Shown here: positions 1 through 5,585 of the stretch, one piece after another
How the letters are laid out: the number at the start of each line of letters is the position of its first letter
Numbering within the stretch: position 1 is the first letter of the stretch
Origin: DASPXY01 sp038227745
GTDB lineage: Bacteria; Planctomycetota; Planctomycetia; Gemmatales; Gemmataceae
Assembly (NCBI GenBank): GCA_038227745.1
Contig: JBBRPS010000614.1
Span: 1 to 6,454, forward strand
DNA: 6,454 bases
Direction of reading: 5' to 3'
The notes under the pieces: generated by a model
What the model was told of the DNA's origin: nothing
Database searches by the model: none
Seen by the model: only the letters and a program-made list of their open reading frames with translations
Translations under genes and position numbers: made by a program

Positions 1-69
1 CGCCGCTTTCCTTCTTTCTTTCTCTCGCTCCACGCCGCGAGAGGCGACACAGAAAGAGGGAAAGCGGCG
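1..69. repeat. Long fold-back (hairpin) at the window edge
   Basis: Positions 1-19 pair with 51-69: 19 bp with a single G-T pair (12/58), of which the outer 11 bp (1-11 with 59-69) are perfect. Inside, 22-28 (CTCTCGC) pairs perfectly with 37-43 (GCGAGAG) around an 8-base loop. The arms are pyrimidine-rich on one side and purine-rich on the other. It lies downstream of the large minus-strand gene, so it could contribute to termination or 3'-end stability. It could equally be a dispersed palindromic repeat. The structure reaches base 1, so it may extend outside the window. Confidence 0.6.
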
Positions 70-80
70 CCGAGCGCCGC
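50..80 (-). terminator. Candidate intrinsic terminator of the large secreted-protein gene
   Basis: Read on the minus strand after the stop codon at 112-114, bases 80-64 form a perfect 7-bp GC stem (GCGGCGC / GCGCCGC) with a 3-base loop. This is followed by a pyrimidine stretch TTTCCCTCTTTC. The T-run is interrupted by C, so it is a weak match to the canonical form. It competes for bases 64-69 with the longer fold-back at 1-69. Confidence 0.45.
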
Positions 81-111
81 ACTCCAAAGCACGCCCCTGC
101 TGCACCCGGCC

Positions 112-3100
112 TCATTTCACCGCCAGCGCCGTCACCCGACCGTCGGCGTCGCCGACGATCAGTTGTCGGCCCGACCACGCCAGCGCCGTGACGTCCTGGG
201 GCAGGATCCGCGCCGCCCGCACGCCCCCGCTCTCGTCGAGGATTTCCACGGCGCCGCCCCAGTAGGCGACGGCTCGCAGACTGCCGCTCGGCGCCACGAA
301 CTTGACCAGGCGCCGCGGGTCGGCCTTCTTCCGCACCTCCACCAGCAGCGGGGCGGGCGCCACCGGCGTGCGCAGGGCGGTGGCCGCGTTGTCGTACGCC
401 TGGCCCTCGACGATCTCGCGTTTCGCCACTTTGCCGTCCGTGCTCAGCTCGGCCAGCACGCCGGCATGGGTGAGCGCCGTCAGCTTGCCGTCGCCCACGC
501 GCAGGCCAGTCACGCGGTCGGGCAGCACGACCGACCAGGCCACGGCGGCGGCGGGCGGCACCTGGCTGCGGTTCGCGGGCGTGACGGTGCTGCCGCGCGG
601 CAACCTGAGCGGCGTCAGCGGTTCGATGCCCGCCAGCATCTCATACAGCGAGCCGACCGCCTCCGCCATGCCGTCGGCGTCGTGGGCGATCAGCGTGATC
701 GACTCCTGCAGCACGCCGATCGCGTCGCGCTGCCAGGCGACGTACCCGCGCCCCGGTCCGGGCATCGCGCCCTTCTTCGGCAGGTACGGCAGGAAGCGCT
801 GGTCGGCGAGTAGCTTGATGAGCGGGTTGTCCTCCGGCGTGCCCAGCAGGATGACCGGCCCCTGGACCGCGAAACCGACCAGCGACGGGTTGTTCTTGTC
901 GCCCGCCTTGATCTGCCCCTTGCCGGTGTACTCCAGGCCGACCCAGGTCTGTGCCTCCTCCTCGCTGAGGGAGCGCGGCTTGTTGACGTCGGCGGCGTGT
1001 ACGATCTTGACCGCGACGTTCCAGGGCTTGAGGATCCGCGCCAGGCGCTCGGCCGCGGCCTGGTTGTAGTCCGCGGTTCCCTTGACGATGGTCACCGCGT
1101 GCTGGGTGCGGAAGAAGCGGAAGACGTTGTCGCGGTCCTGCGCCAGGTGGACGGCCCGCCCCGTGGCGCCGGCCGCTGCCGAGCAGGTCGGCACGGCGGG
1201 GTAGGCGAATGCCGCCGTTGCCTCGGTGTTGTCGAGCAACTCGCTCACCTTCACGGTCCACTTGCCGGCCGGGTCGTTCACCGCCAGCGGCAGGCTGAGC
1301 GTGAGGGTGCCGCGGTCGGTGGCGCGGTAGAGGTCGTAGCGGACCGCCCCGAGCGCGTCGATCACCTGCACGCGCAGCGGGGCCGACCCGCTCAGAAGGC
1401 CGCCGCCCTTGTCGGTGAGGACCGCGGCCAACTCCAGGCGGACCGGGGCCTCGCGCAGCGTGTAGTCGCGGCGGACGATAGGCATGCCGACCTTCACGCC
1501 GCCGATGGGCCGCGAGGTGCGGGCGAAGACGCGCATCTGGCCGGGGCCGAAGCGGAACTCGCCGCGCAGCTGCTTGCCGTCCTTGACGAATTCCCTGACC
1601 GCGCCGCCGTGGATCGCGTCGTAGACGGGGCGGCCGTCGTCCTCCAGGCCGATCTTCGCGGTCACGGCTTTCATGCCCAGCATGGCGTCGCCCTGCGGGT
1701 CGTGCGCCGCGTTGACGGCGAACAGGTACTCGATGTCGCCGGCGCCCTGCCGCGTGGCGACGATGCCCGGCTCGCTGGACGTGAACATCGGCTTGATGCC
1801 CGCTTTTTCCAGGTGGGGTCGGATCGCGTCGGCCAGCTTCTTCGCCCCCTGCAGCATCTGGCGCATCCTCATCAGGGGGCCGGCCTCCTTCTCCTTGCCC
1901 TCCTTTCGCAGCGCGGCGATCGTCTCCGCGTCGGGGAAACCGGGTGCCACGCCGAGCTTCACTCCGCCCTTGACGTTGACCTTGCAGTCCGCGGTGAGCA
2001 GCACCAGCCCGCCCTGCCTGGCGAAGCCCTCCAGTCCGGCGATCACTTCCGGGTCGAGGTAGTCGAGCGAGGTGAGGACGATCGCCTTGTGGCTGGCAGC
2101 GAGGGTGCCGTCGCGGATGTCCTCATCGAGGACGACCATGAACGGCTGCTGCATCAGCTTGCCGGCGAGGTAGGTGAAGGTCAGGTTACGGCCGTGTTCC
2201 GTCTCGTGGCCGTAGTTCGTCTTCGTGTTCTCGGTCTGCTTGCGGATGAGCTGCGACAGCGAATAGAGCACCGCGACGGGCGGGCGCTCGACGGGCAGTG
2301 TGGTGAAGATGGTGCCGAGGCGGCCCATCAGCCTGTTCGACTCGACGATGCCCTCGGCGGCCTTGCTCTTCTCCGGCTGGCCCGGATCGAGGTCGGGCGG
2401 CGACATCATGCCCTGGAGGTTCGTCTGAAAGGACAGGTATTGTTCGAGGCGGAACTGGTCGGCGGTGGTGTTGCCGTACCACGCCGGCAGGTACCAGTTG
2501 GGCCGGCTGTAGTCGCGGGCGCGGGCGAACTCCAGGAAGTAGGACGGGTTGAAGTAGCCCGGTCCGAAGTCGTGGTAGCCGCCGTGGCCGCTGATGACCG
2601 GCAGGCTGCGCACCACGTTGAAGTAATAGCCGTCGGTGAACGCAGTCCAGCCGTACTGGCTCTGTGTGACGGAGAGGAAGTCGGGCCGGACGTGGCTGAC
2701 GCCGAACTGCGAATCTTTCCACGCCGCATCCATGAAGCCGAGCTTCCAGCGCGCCCAGTGCGCCCAGCGGACGACGTGATCGAGCTTTTTCGGATCGACC
2801 TTGTCGTACTGGATCGGCTTGCGACCGAAGGCGGCCTCGTAGGCGCGCACCTGTGAGGGGATGTCGTGCGGCGAGTTCTCGCCGGTGGCGGGGTGTTTCA
2901 GCCAGGTCAGGCCGGGCTCGTCGTAGAAGTGGACGCCGGGGACGTTCGGCCGGCTGCGGTCGATGAACGCCCGGCGGACGACGCGGCGGGTGCCGCCGCG
3001 GACGACGAGCGGGTCGGACCAGTCGCATTCGGTGCGCAGGTCCATCTGGTGGCCGCCGCTCATGGTGCAGTTCGACATGAAGTCAATGCCGGCGCGGATG

Positions 3101-3609
3101 AAATTGCCCTCCTCGTCCTGACCATAGTGGCCGTAGAAGAGGTTGTAGCCGAGGCCGCCCTCGCCCTGCGGCAATTGCTCCTTACCCTTGGCACGGCCCC
3201 AGTTGATGAGGCGGAAGCTGCTGCGGCGGACGTGGCCGTAGACCTCGATCTGCGCCTCCGCCTTCGCGCCGTCGCCGACGACCTCGACGGTGTACTTGCC
3301 GGGCCGCAGCAGCCAGCCGTTGAGGTGCAGGTGTTCGACCGACCGCGCCGCGCCGGCCTTGGCGTCCGCCTTCTTGACGGGGAAGGTGAAACTCAGGGCG
3401 CTGCCGTCCTCGCCGCGCACCTTGAGGACCAGGTCGCCCGCGGCGAGGCCCTGCGGATCGCTACGGACCACGGTCAGGTCAAGGCGCTCGTTGGTCTGGT
3501 AGACCTTGCGCTGGAGCGGCCAGAGGATTTGCACGTCCGCGGCGACCGCCCTGCCCGGCAGGGACGCGAGCAGGCATAGCACCGCCGCCCCGAAGACTCG
3601 ACGCCACAT
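112..3609 (-). CDS. Very large secreted multidomain protein, glycoside-hydrolase-like, with C-terminal propeller-like repeats
   Basis: The protein has 1165 residues. Start chosen at ATG 3607-3609: it is preceded by AAGGGAG at 6 bases spacing and opens a clear signal peptide (MWRR, a hydrophobic stretch, then AVA-A near residue 23). The open frame continues 30 codons upstream to 3699, but that part has no signal-like or conserved character. Visible layout: beta-sandwich at about 25-125; barrel-like region at about 150-440, aromatic and Trp-rich, with YDEP at 229-232 resembling acidic active-site segments of clan-A-type hydrolases; a segment at about 445-545 (VAVLYS, then a Rossmann-like KAIVLTSLDYLDPEVI) resembling the amidotransferase-like domain that follows the barrel in GH42-type beta-galactosidases; a beta-domain at about 605-700; a macroglobulin or Ig-like domain at about 715-805; an alpha/beta domain at about 835-995 (PVILLGTPEDNPLI, GYVAWQRD, ITLIAHDADGM) resembling the N-terminal domain seen in alpha-glucuronidases; and propeller-like beta repeats at about 1020-1165. 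The likely role is exported carbohydrate processing or binding. Substrate and catalytic activity are inferred only. No operon partner is visible. Confidence 0.85.
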   Translation of the reverse strand: MWRRVFGAAVLCLLASLPGRAVAADVQILWPLQRKVYQTNERLDLTVVRSDPQGLAAGDLVLKVRGEDGSALSFTFPVKKADAKAGAARSVEHLHLNGWLLRPGKYTVEVVGDGAKAEAQIEVYGHVRRSSFRLINWGRAKGKEQLPQGEGGLGYNLFYGHYGQDEEGNFIRAGIDFMSNCTMSGGHQMDLRTECDWSDPLVVRGGTRRVVRRAFIDRSRPNVPGVHFYDEPGLTWLKHPATGENSPHDIPSQVRAYEAAFGRKPIQYDKVDPKKLDHVVRWAHWARWKLGFMDAAWKDSQFGVSHVRPDFLSVTQSQYGWTAFTDGYYFNVVRSLPVISGHGGYHDFGPGYFNPSYFLEFARARDYSRPNWYLPAWYGNTTADQFRLEQYLSFQTNLQGMMSPPDLDPGQPEKSKAAEGIVESNRLMGRLGTIFTTLPVERPPVAVLYSLSQLIRKQTENTKTNYGHETEHGRNLTFTYLAGKLMQQPFMVVLDEDIRDGTLAASHKAIVLTSLDYLDPEVIAGLEGFARQGGLVLLTADCKVNVKGGVKLGVAPGFPDAETIAALRKEGKEKEAGPLMRMRQMLQGAKKLADAIRPHLEKAGIKPMFTSSEPGIVATRQGAGDIEYLFAVNAAHDPQGDAMLGMKAVTAKIGLEDDGRPVYDAIHGGAVREFVKDGKQLRGEFRFGPGQMRVFARTSRPIGGVKVGMPIVRRDYTLREAPVRLELAAVLTDKGGGLLSGSAPLRVQVIDALGAVRYDLYRATDRGTLTLSLPLAVNDPAGKWTVKVSELLDNTEATAAFAYPAVPTCSAAAGATGRAVHLAQDRDNVFRFFRTQHAVTIVKGTADYNQAAAERLARILKPWNVAVKIVHAADVNKPRSLSEEEAQTWVGLEYTGKGQIKAGDKNNPSLVGFAVQGPVILLGTPEDNPLIKLLADQRFLPYLPKKGAMPGPGRGYVAWQRDAIGVLQESITLIAHDADGMAEAVGSLYEMLAGIEPLTPLRLPRGSTVTPANRSQVPPAAAVAWSVVLPDRVTGLRVGDGKLTALTHAGVLAELSTDGKVAKREIVEGQAYDNAATALRTPVAPAPLLVEVRKKADPRRLVKFVAPSGSLRAVAYWGGAVEILDESGGVRAARILPQDVTALAWSGRQLIVGDADGRVTALAVK

Positions 3610-3615
3610 GCGTAT

Positions 3616-3622
3616 CTCCCTT
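3616..3622 (-). promoter_or_regulatory. Ribosome binding site deciding the start of the large secreted protein
   Basis: On the minus strand AAGGGAG lies 6 bases before ATG 3609. It selects this codon over the upstream in-frame ATG codons at 3639 and 3699. The signal peptide that begins at this codon supports the same choice. Confidence 0.7.
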
Positions 3623-3641
3623 GCGTTCACAGGTTGCATCG

Positions 3642-3695
3642 GCCCGGACGATCCCCGGGCCATGCCCTCAACATAAACCGACGTGATTCCGTCGG
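3642..3695. promoter_or_regulatory. Two short inverted repeats in the divergent promoter region
   Basis: GCCCGG (3642-3647) pairs with CCGGGC (3655-3660), and CCGACG (3678-3683) pairs with CGTCGG (3690-3695) across TGATTC. Both lie between two divergently transcribed genes, where operators would be expected. Short GC-rich palindromes are frequent by chance in such DNA, so a regulatory role is a guess. On the minus strand the second is followed by TTTATGTT, which could hold a -10-like element for the large gene. Confidence 0.25.
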
Positions 3696-3725
3696 CCACC
3701 GCGAGAGGGAGCAGGGAGAGGGCTC

Positions 3726-3755
3726 AAAGCCCACGGGTTGCTACCCGTGGGCTTT
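3726..3755. repeat. Perfect 13-bp hairpin, REP-like palindrome
   Basis: AAAGCCCACGGGT (3726-3738) and ACCCGTGGGCTTT (3743-3755) are exact reverse complements around a 4-base loop (TGCT). The unit is flanked on the left by a purine tract (GAGAGGGAGCAGGGAGAGGG, 3703-3722). It resembles a bidirectional terminator, but it lies upstream of both flanking genes, which diverge from here, so it has nothing obvious to terminate. A dispersed REP-like palindrome, of the sort mobilised by REP-associated tyrosine transposases, fits the place better. Copy number elsewhere cannot be seen. Confidence 0.65.
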
Positions 3756-3837
3756 CCTTCCCTTGTGGTGGCCCTGGCTGGACCGGCAGTCTATCAATGA
3801 GGAAAATGGTCGCTTCCATCGAATTCCACGGCCCCGC

Positions 3838-3841
3838 GGAG
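3838..3841 (+). promoter_or_regulatory. Ribosome binding site of the epimerase gene
   Basis: GGAG lies 8 bases before ATG 3850. A GTG at 3847 is also in frame but would leave only 5 bases. ATG 3850 starts exactly at the first beta-strand of the Rossmann fold, as expected for the family. Confidence 0.55.
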
Positions 3842-3849
3842 ATACAGTG

Positions 3850-4773
3850 ATGCGGATTTTCATGACGGGCGGCACCGGCCTGGTCGGCAGTCGCCTCATC
3901 CCGCGCCTGCTGGACCGGCACGACATCGTCGTGCTGCTGACACGCCGGCCCGACGCGGCGCGGCAGAAGTGGGGCGACCGCTGCACGGTCGTCGAGGGCG
4001 ACCCGATGCAGGCCGGCGCGTGGATGAAGGCCATCGACGACTGCGACGCGGTGGTCAACCTCGCCGGCGAGGGCGTCTTCAACCGTCGCTGGAGTGCCGC
4101 GTTCAAGCAGCTCCTGCGCGACAGCCGCGTCAAGACCACCGAGCATGTCGTCGAGGCGCTGGCGAAGAGCCCGCACAACGCGGCGGGGACGGCCCGCGTG
4201 CTGGTCAATGCCTCGGCGATCGGCTACTACGGCCCGCACGGCGACGAGGAACTGACCGAAGAAACCCCGCCGGGCGATGACGACCTGGCCCGGCTGTGCG
4301 TCGAGTGGGAGAAGGCCGCCCGCGCCGCCGAGGCGCACGGCATCCGCGTGGCAATCGTGCGCGTCGGCGTGGTCCTCGACAAGGAGGGCGGAGCGCTGCG
4401 GCAGATGATGACGCCGTTCAAGTTCTTCATGGGCGGCCCGGTCGGCAACGGCAGACAGCACGTCAGCTGGATCCACCACGCGGACCTGATCGGCCTGATC
4501 TTGATGGCGCTGGACGAGTCGCGGGCGGTCGGGCCGATCAACGGCACGGCGCCGAACCCGGTGACGAACAAGGTGCTGTCGAAGGCGCTGGGGCGAGCGA
4601 TGGGCCGGCCGAGCTTCATGGCCGTGCCGAAGTTCATACTGCGCATCATGCTGGGCCAGGTGGCCGGGCTGGTGACGCAGGGTCAGCGGGTGCTGCCGCG
4701 GCGGGCGCTGGAACTGGGCTACACGTTCAAGTTCCCGGAGATCAATGGGGCGCTGAAGGACATCCTGGCGTGA
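3850..4773 (+). CDS. TIGR01777-family NAD(P)-binding epimerase/oxidoreductase (YfcH-like)
   Basis: The protein has 307 residues, the normal length for this family of atypical extended short-chain dehydrogenases, sometimes misnamed cell-division inhibitor SulA. It starts MRIFMTGGTGLVGS, with the glycine-rich dinucleotide-binding motif G7-G10-G13. NLAGE (70-74) and the family-typical SAIGYYG (122-128) follow. WIHHADL (207-213) occupies the position of the usual WIHxDDL motif. The C-terminal domain (DUF1731 type) at about 228-300 includes NGTAPNPVTN and GQRVLP. It is probably cytosolic and binds NAD(P)H; the physiological substrate of the family is poorly defined. The open frame extends upstream to 3634, but that part translates through the 3726-3755 hairpin and is not credible coding. 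No terminator is evident after the stop. Confidence 0.92.
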   Translation: MRIFMTGGTGLVGSRLIPRLLDRHDIVVLLTRRPDAARQKWGDRCTVVEGDPMQAGAWMKAIDDCDAVVNLAGEGVFNRRWSAAFKQLLRDSRVKTTEHVVEALAKSPHNAAGTARVLVNASAIGYYGPHGDEELTEETPPGDDDLARLCVEWEKAARAAEAHGIRVAIVRVGVVLDKEGGALRQMMTPFKFFMGGPVGNGRQHVSWIHHADLIGLILMALDESRAVGPINGTAPNPVTNKVLSKALGRAMGRPSFMAVPKFILRIMLGQVAGLVTQGQRVLPRRALELGYTFKFPEINGALKDILA

Positions 4774-4923
4774 GCGTGGCGGCGCGTTGCCTCGTCGGGG
4801 GGAAGGGCGTGCGCCTGCCGTCGGCCGCGTGAAGATCCGCGAGAACGAGGGCAAGCGCGGGCATTCCTGGGCATTATGTAGGTAGCGGGGCGAGGATATC
4901 GCCTGGAACCGGGAGGGAGATCT

Positions 4924-5040
4924 GTGTCGGAATCTCTTTGGCAATCGGCACTTGCGTCGGTAGACTTGGGGAAGTCGTTTTCGGAGTATGCTGCGCAGCG
5001 GGTGAGGATCTGGCCCGCAAGCGGGGTCCGAGATCTGTAG
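4924..5040 (+). CDS. Small hypothetical ORF upstream of the HNH gene, possibly a relic
   Basis: A GTG start at 4924 follows a strong purine ribosome binding site (GGGAGG, 4911-4916, 7 bases away). It opens a 38-codon frame beginning VSESLWQSALASVDLGKS and ending at TAG 5038-5040. If that TAG is ignored, the same frame continues (MEEAVVRRAIREASLV) to TGA 5095-5097, overlapping the HNH start as ATGA. That overlap is typical of coupled genes and suggests a 57-codon ancestor broken by a nonsense change. No family is recognised. An accidental open frame is quite possible. Confidence 0.25.
   Translation: MSESLWQSALASVDLGKSFSEYAAQRVRIWPASGVRDL
4938..4966 (+). promoter_or_regulatory. Candidate sigma70-type promoter for the HNH gene
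   Basis: TTGGCA (4938-4943) and TAGACT (4961-4966) are separated by 17 bases, matching 5 of 6 and 4 of 6 consensus positions. It lies about 130 bases before the HNH start. It sits inside the small candidate ORF, so at most it would serve the downstream gene. One such match can arise by chance. Confidence 0.2.
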
Positions 5041-5077
5041 CCGAGCATGGAAGAAGCCGTCGTTCGGCGTGCTATTC

Positions 5078-5083
5078 GGGAGG
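5078..5083 (+). promoter_or_regulatory. Ribosome binding site of the HNH gene
   Basis: GGGAGG precedes ATG 5094 by 10 bases, somewhat long but acceptable. It supports ATG 5094 over the upstream in-frame start at 4938, whose extra 52 residues show no recognisable domain. Confidence 0.5.
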
Positions 5084-5175
5084 CATCCCTAGTATGATAA
5101 CGCAGTTCTTCGATGTCGCGGATGTCTCGGTTGATGGCCAGTTTCAAGCGTGGCGCACGAACCATCAAGACGGCA

Positions 5176-5183
5176 CCTTTTTA
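5176..5183. repeat. Left target-site duplication of the outer element
   Basis: CCTTTTTA directly abuts the left terminal inverted repeat. An identical copy abuts the right one at 5578-5585. It encodes part of the T-F-L of the interrupted HNH gene. Confidence 0.92.
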
Positions 5184-5207
5184 GAGACTGTAGCACCAGC
5201 AGTGCGG
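5184..5207 (+). repeat. Left terminal inverted repeat of the outer element
   Basis: 24 bases, starting GAGACTGT and ending GTGCGG, exactly complementary to 5554-5577. Confidence 0.93.
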
Positions 5208-5326
5208 CCCGATGGAGCGGTTTGGGCCACCTGGGCCTGAATTCCGCGGCGTTCGCAGCGGATGCTTGGTCGGCAGTTTACGGCGACTGCAGTCGAGGCG
5301 GCACGCCCGCGAACCCTCGGTTTTTC

Positions 5327-5351
5327 CGACACTCCGCGCTAATCCCCACCG
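5327..5351 (+). repeat. Left inverted repeat of the inner element
   Basis: 25 bases, exactly complementary to 5491-5515. Confidence 0.92.
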
Positions 5352-5490
5352 CTGACGCCCTTGCGTAGCGTGGAACGTGAGGAACTGGTTGAAGTTGCGG
5401 CGACGGTGGCTTCAGCGAGGCGGGAGATGGCAAATCAAGGTCGAAGAACGTCGTCAAGTTGTTGTGAATGTTCAACTTACGCTATTGCCT

Positions 5491-5515
5491 CGGTGGGGAT
5501 TAGCGCGGAGTGTCG
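5491..5515 (-). repeat. Right inverted repeat of the inner element
   Basis: 25 bases ending GGAGTGTCG, followed directly by TTTTTC, which also precedes the left repeat. Confidence 0.92.
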
Positions 5516-5553
5516 TTTTTCCCGAGAAAATACGCCTTGAGGCTCCGTCCAGC

Positions 5554-5577
5554 CCGCACTGCTGGTGCTACAGTCTC
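5554..5577 (-). repeat. Right terminal inverted repeat of the outer element
   Basis: 24 bases ending GCTACAGTCTC, exactly complementary to 5184-5207. It contains an in-frame GTG (5565) that could in principle begin translation of the C-terminal HNH fragment. Confidence 0.93.
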
Positions 5578-5585
5578 CCTTTTTA
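5578..5585. repeat. Right target-site duplication of the outer element
   Basis: CCTTTTTA, identical to 5176-5183. The HNH reading frame resumes at TCC 5586. Confidence 0.92.

Larger units (their letters stand above)
4774..5093. other. Intergenic region with no confident gene
   Basis: These 320 bases lie between the epimerase stop and the HNH start. The first 150 bases show no convincing coding or RNA gene. A weak 5-bp hairpin (4889-4893 with 4899-4903) lacks a T-run. The second half holds a small candidate ORF with a good ribosome binding site, a candidate promoter, and the ribosome binding site of the HNH gene, all listed separately. No tRNA or riboswitch-like structure was recognised. Confidence 0.5.
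5327..5515. mobile_element. Inner non-autonomous element (MITE-like), 189 bp, nested in the outer one
   Basis: 5327-5351 (beginning CGACACTCCGCGCTAATC) and 5491-5515 are perfect 25-bp inverted repeats. Immediately outside both lies the direct repeat TTTTTC (5321-5326 and 5516-5521), as expected of a target duplication. The outside sequence also pairs: CTCGG (5316-5320) with CCGAG (5522-5526), so the pre-insertion site was a small hairpin with the T-run in its loop. The central 139 bases contain no recognisable protein; the frame at 5343-5540 is open for about 65 codons but resembles no family. The 6-bp repeat is short. If 7-bp TTTTTCC is the true duplicate, the left boundary shifts by one base. 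Confidence 0.75.
5184..5577. mobile_element. Outer non-autonomous transposable element (MITE-like), 394 bp
   Basis: The left end 5184-5207 (beginning GAGACTGTAGCACCAG) and right end 5554-5577 are perfect 24-bp inverted repeats; base 25 mismatches. Each end abuts the same 8-bp sequence, and excision restores the HNH frame, so both boundaries are fixed to the base. The element contains no recognisable transposase. The open frames inside (for example 5377-5688 on plus and 5278-5475 on minus) resemble nothing known and run across structural repeats. Part of its length is a second element at 5327-5515; without that and one copy of its 6-bp duplication the outer unit would be 199 bp. An 8-bp duplication occurs in several insertion-sequence families, so the autonomous partner cannot be named. 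It would have to act in trans from elsewhere in the genome. Confidence 0.92.

Noticed and set aside
997..2856. Long plus-strand open frame of 619 codons, and similar ones at 163-813, 302-1069 and 2866-3579
   Set aside because: These are antisense to the large gene in GC-rich DNA, rich in R, A, G and V, without domains; they are by-products of codon bias.
3610..3699. N-terminal extension of the large secreted protein by 30 codons
   Set aside because: The internal ATG at 3609 has the ribosome binding site and begins a proper signal peptide; the extension would bury it.
3726..3755. Bidirectional terminator
   Set aside because: Both adjacent genes start, not end, here, so nothing visible needs terminating. 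T-runs after the stem are also short.
3634..3849. N-terminal extension of the epimerase by 72 codons
   Set aside because: It translates through a perfect palindrome, and the Rossmann fold begins at ATG 3850.
3724..4944. Minus-strand open frame of 406 codons opposite the epimerase
   Set aside because: It is the complement of a clearly recognisable gene, with Arg/His-rich low-complexity translation and no family.
4938..5240. 100-residue protein starting at 4938
   Set aside because: The start has no ribosome binding site, the first 52 residues resemble nothing, and the last 18 come from the inserted element. Only the part from 5094 is HNH sequence.
5184..5577. attC site, group II intron or CRISPR-like structure
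   Set aside because: The exact target duplication and terminal inverted repeats explain the structure. There is no integrase context, no intron-type ribozyme motif recognised, and no regularly spaced direct repeats.
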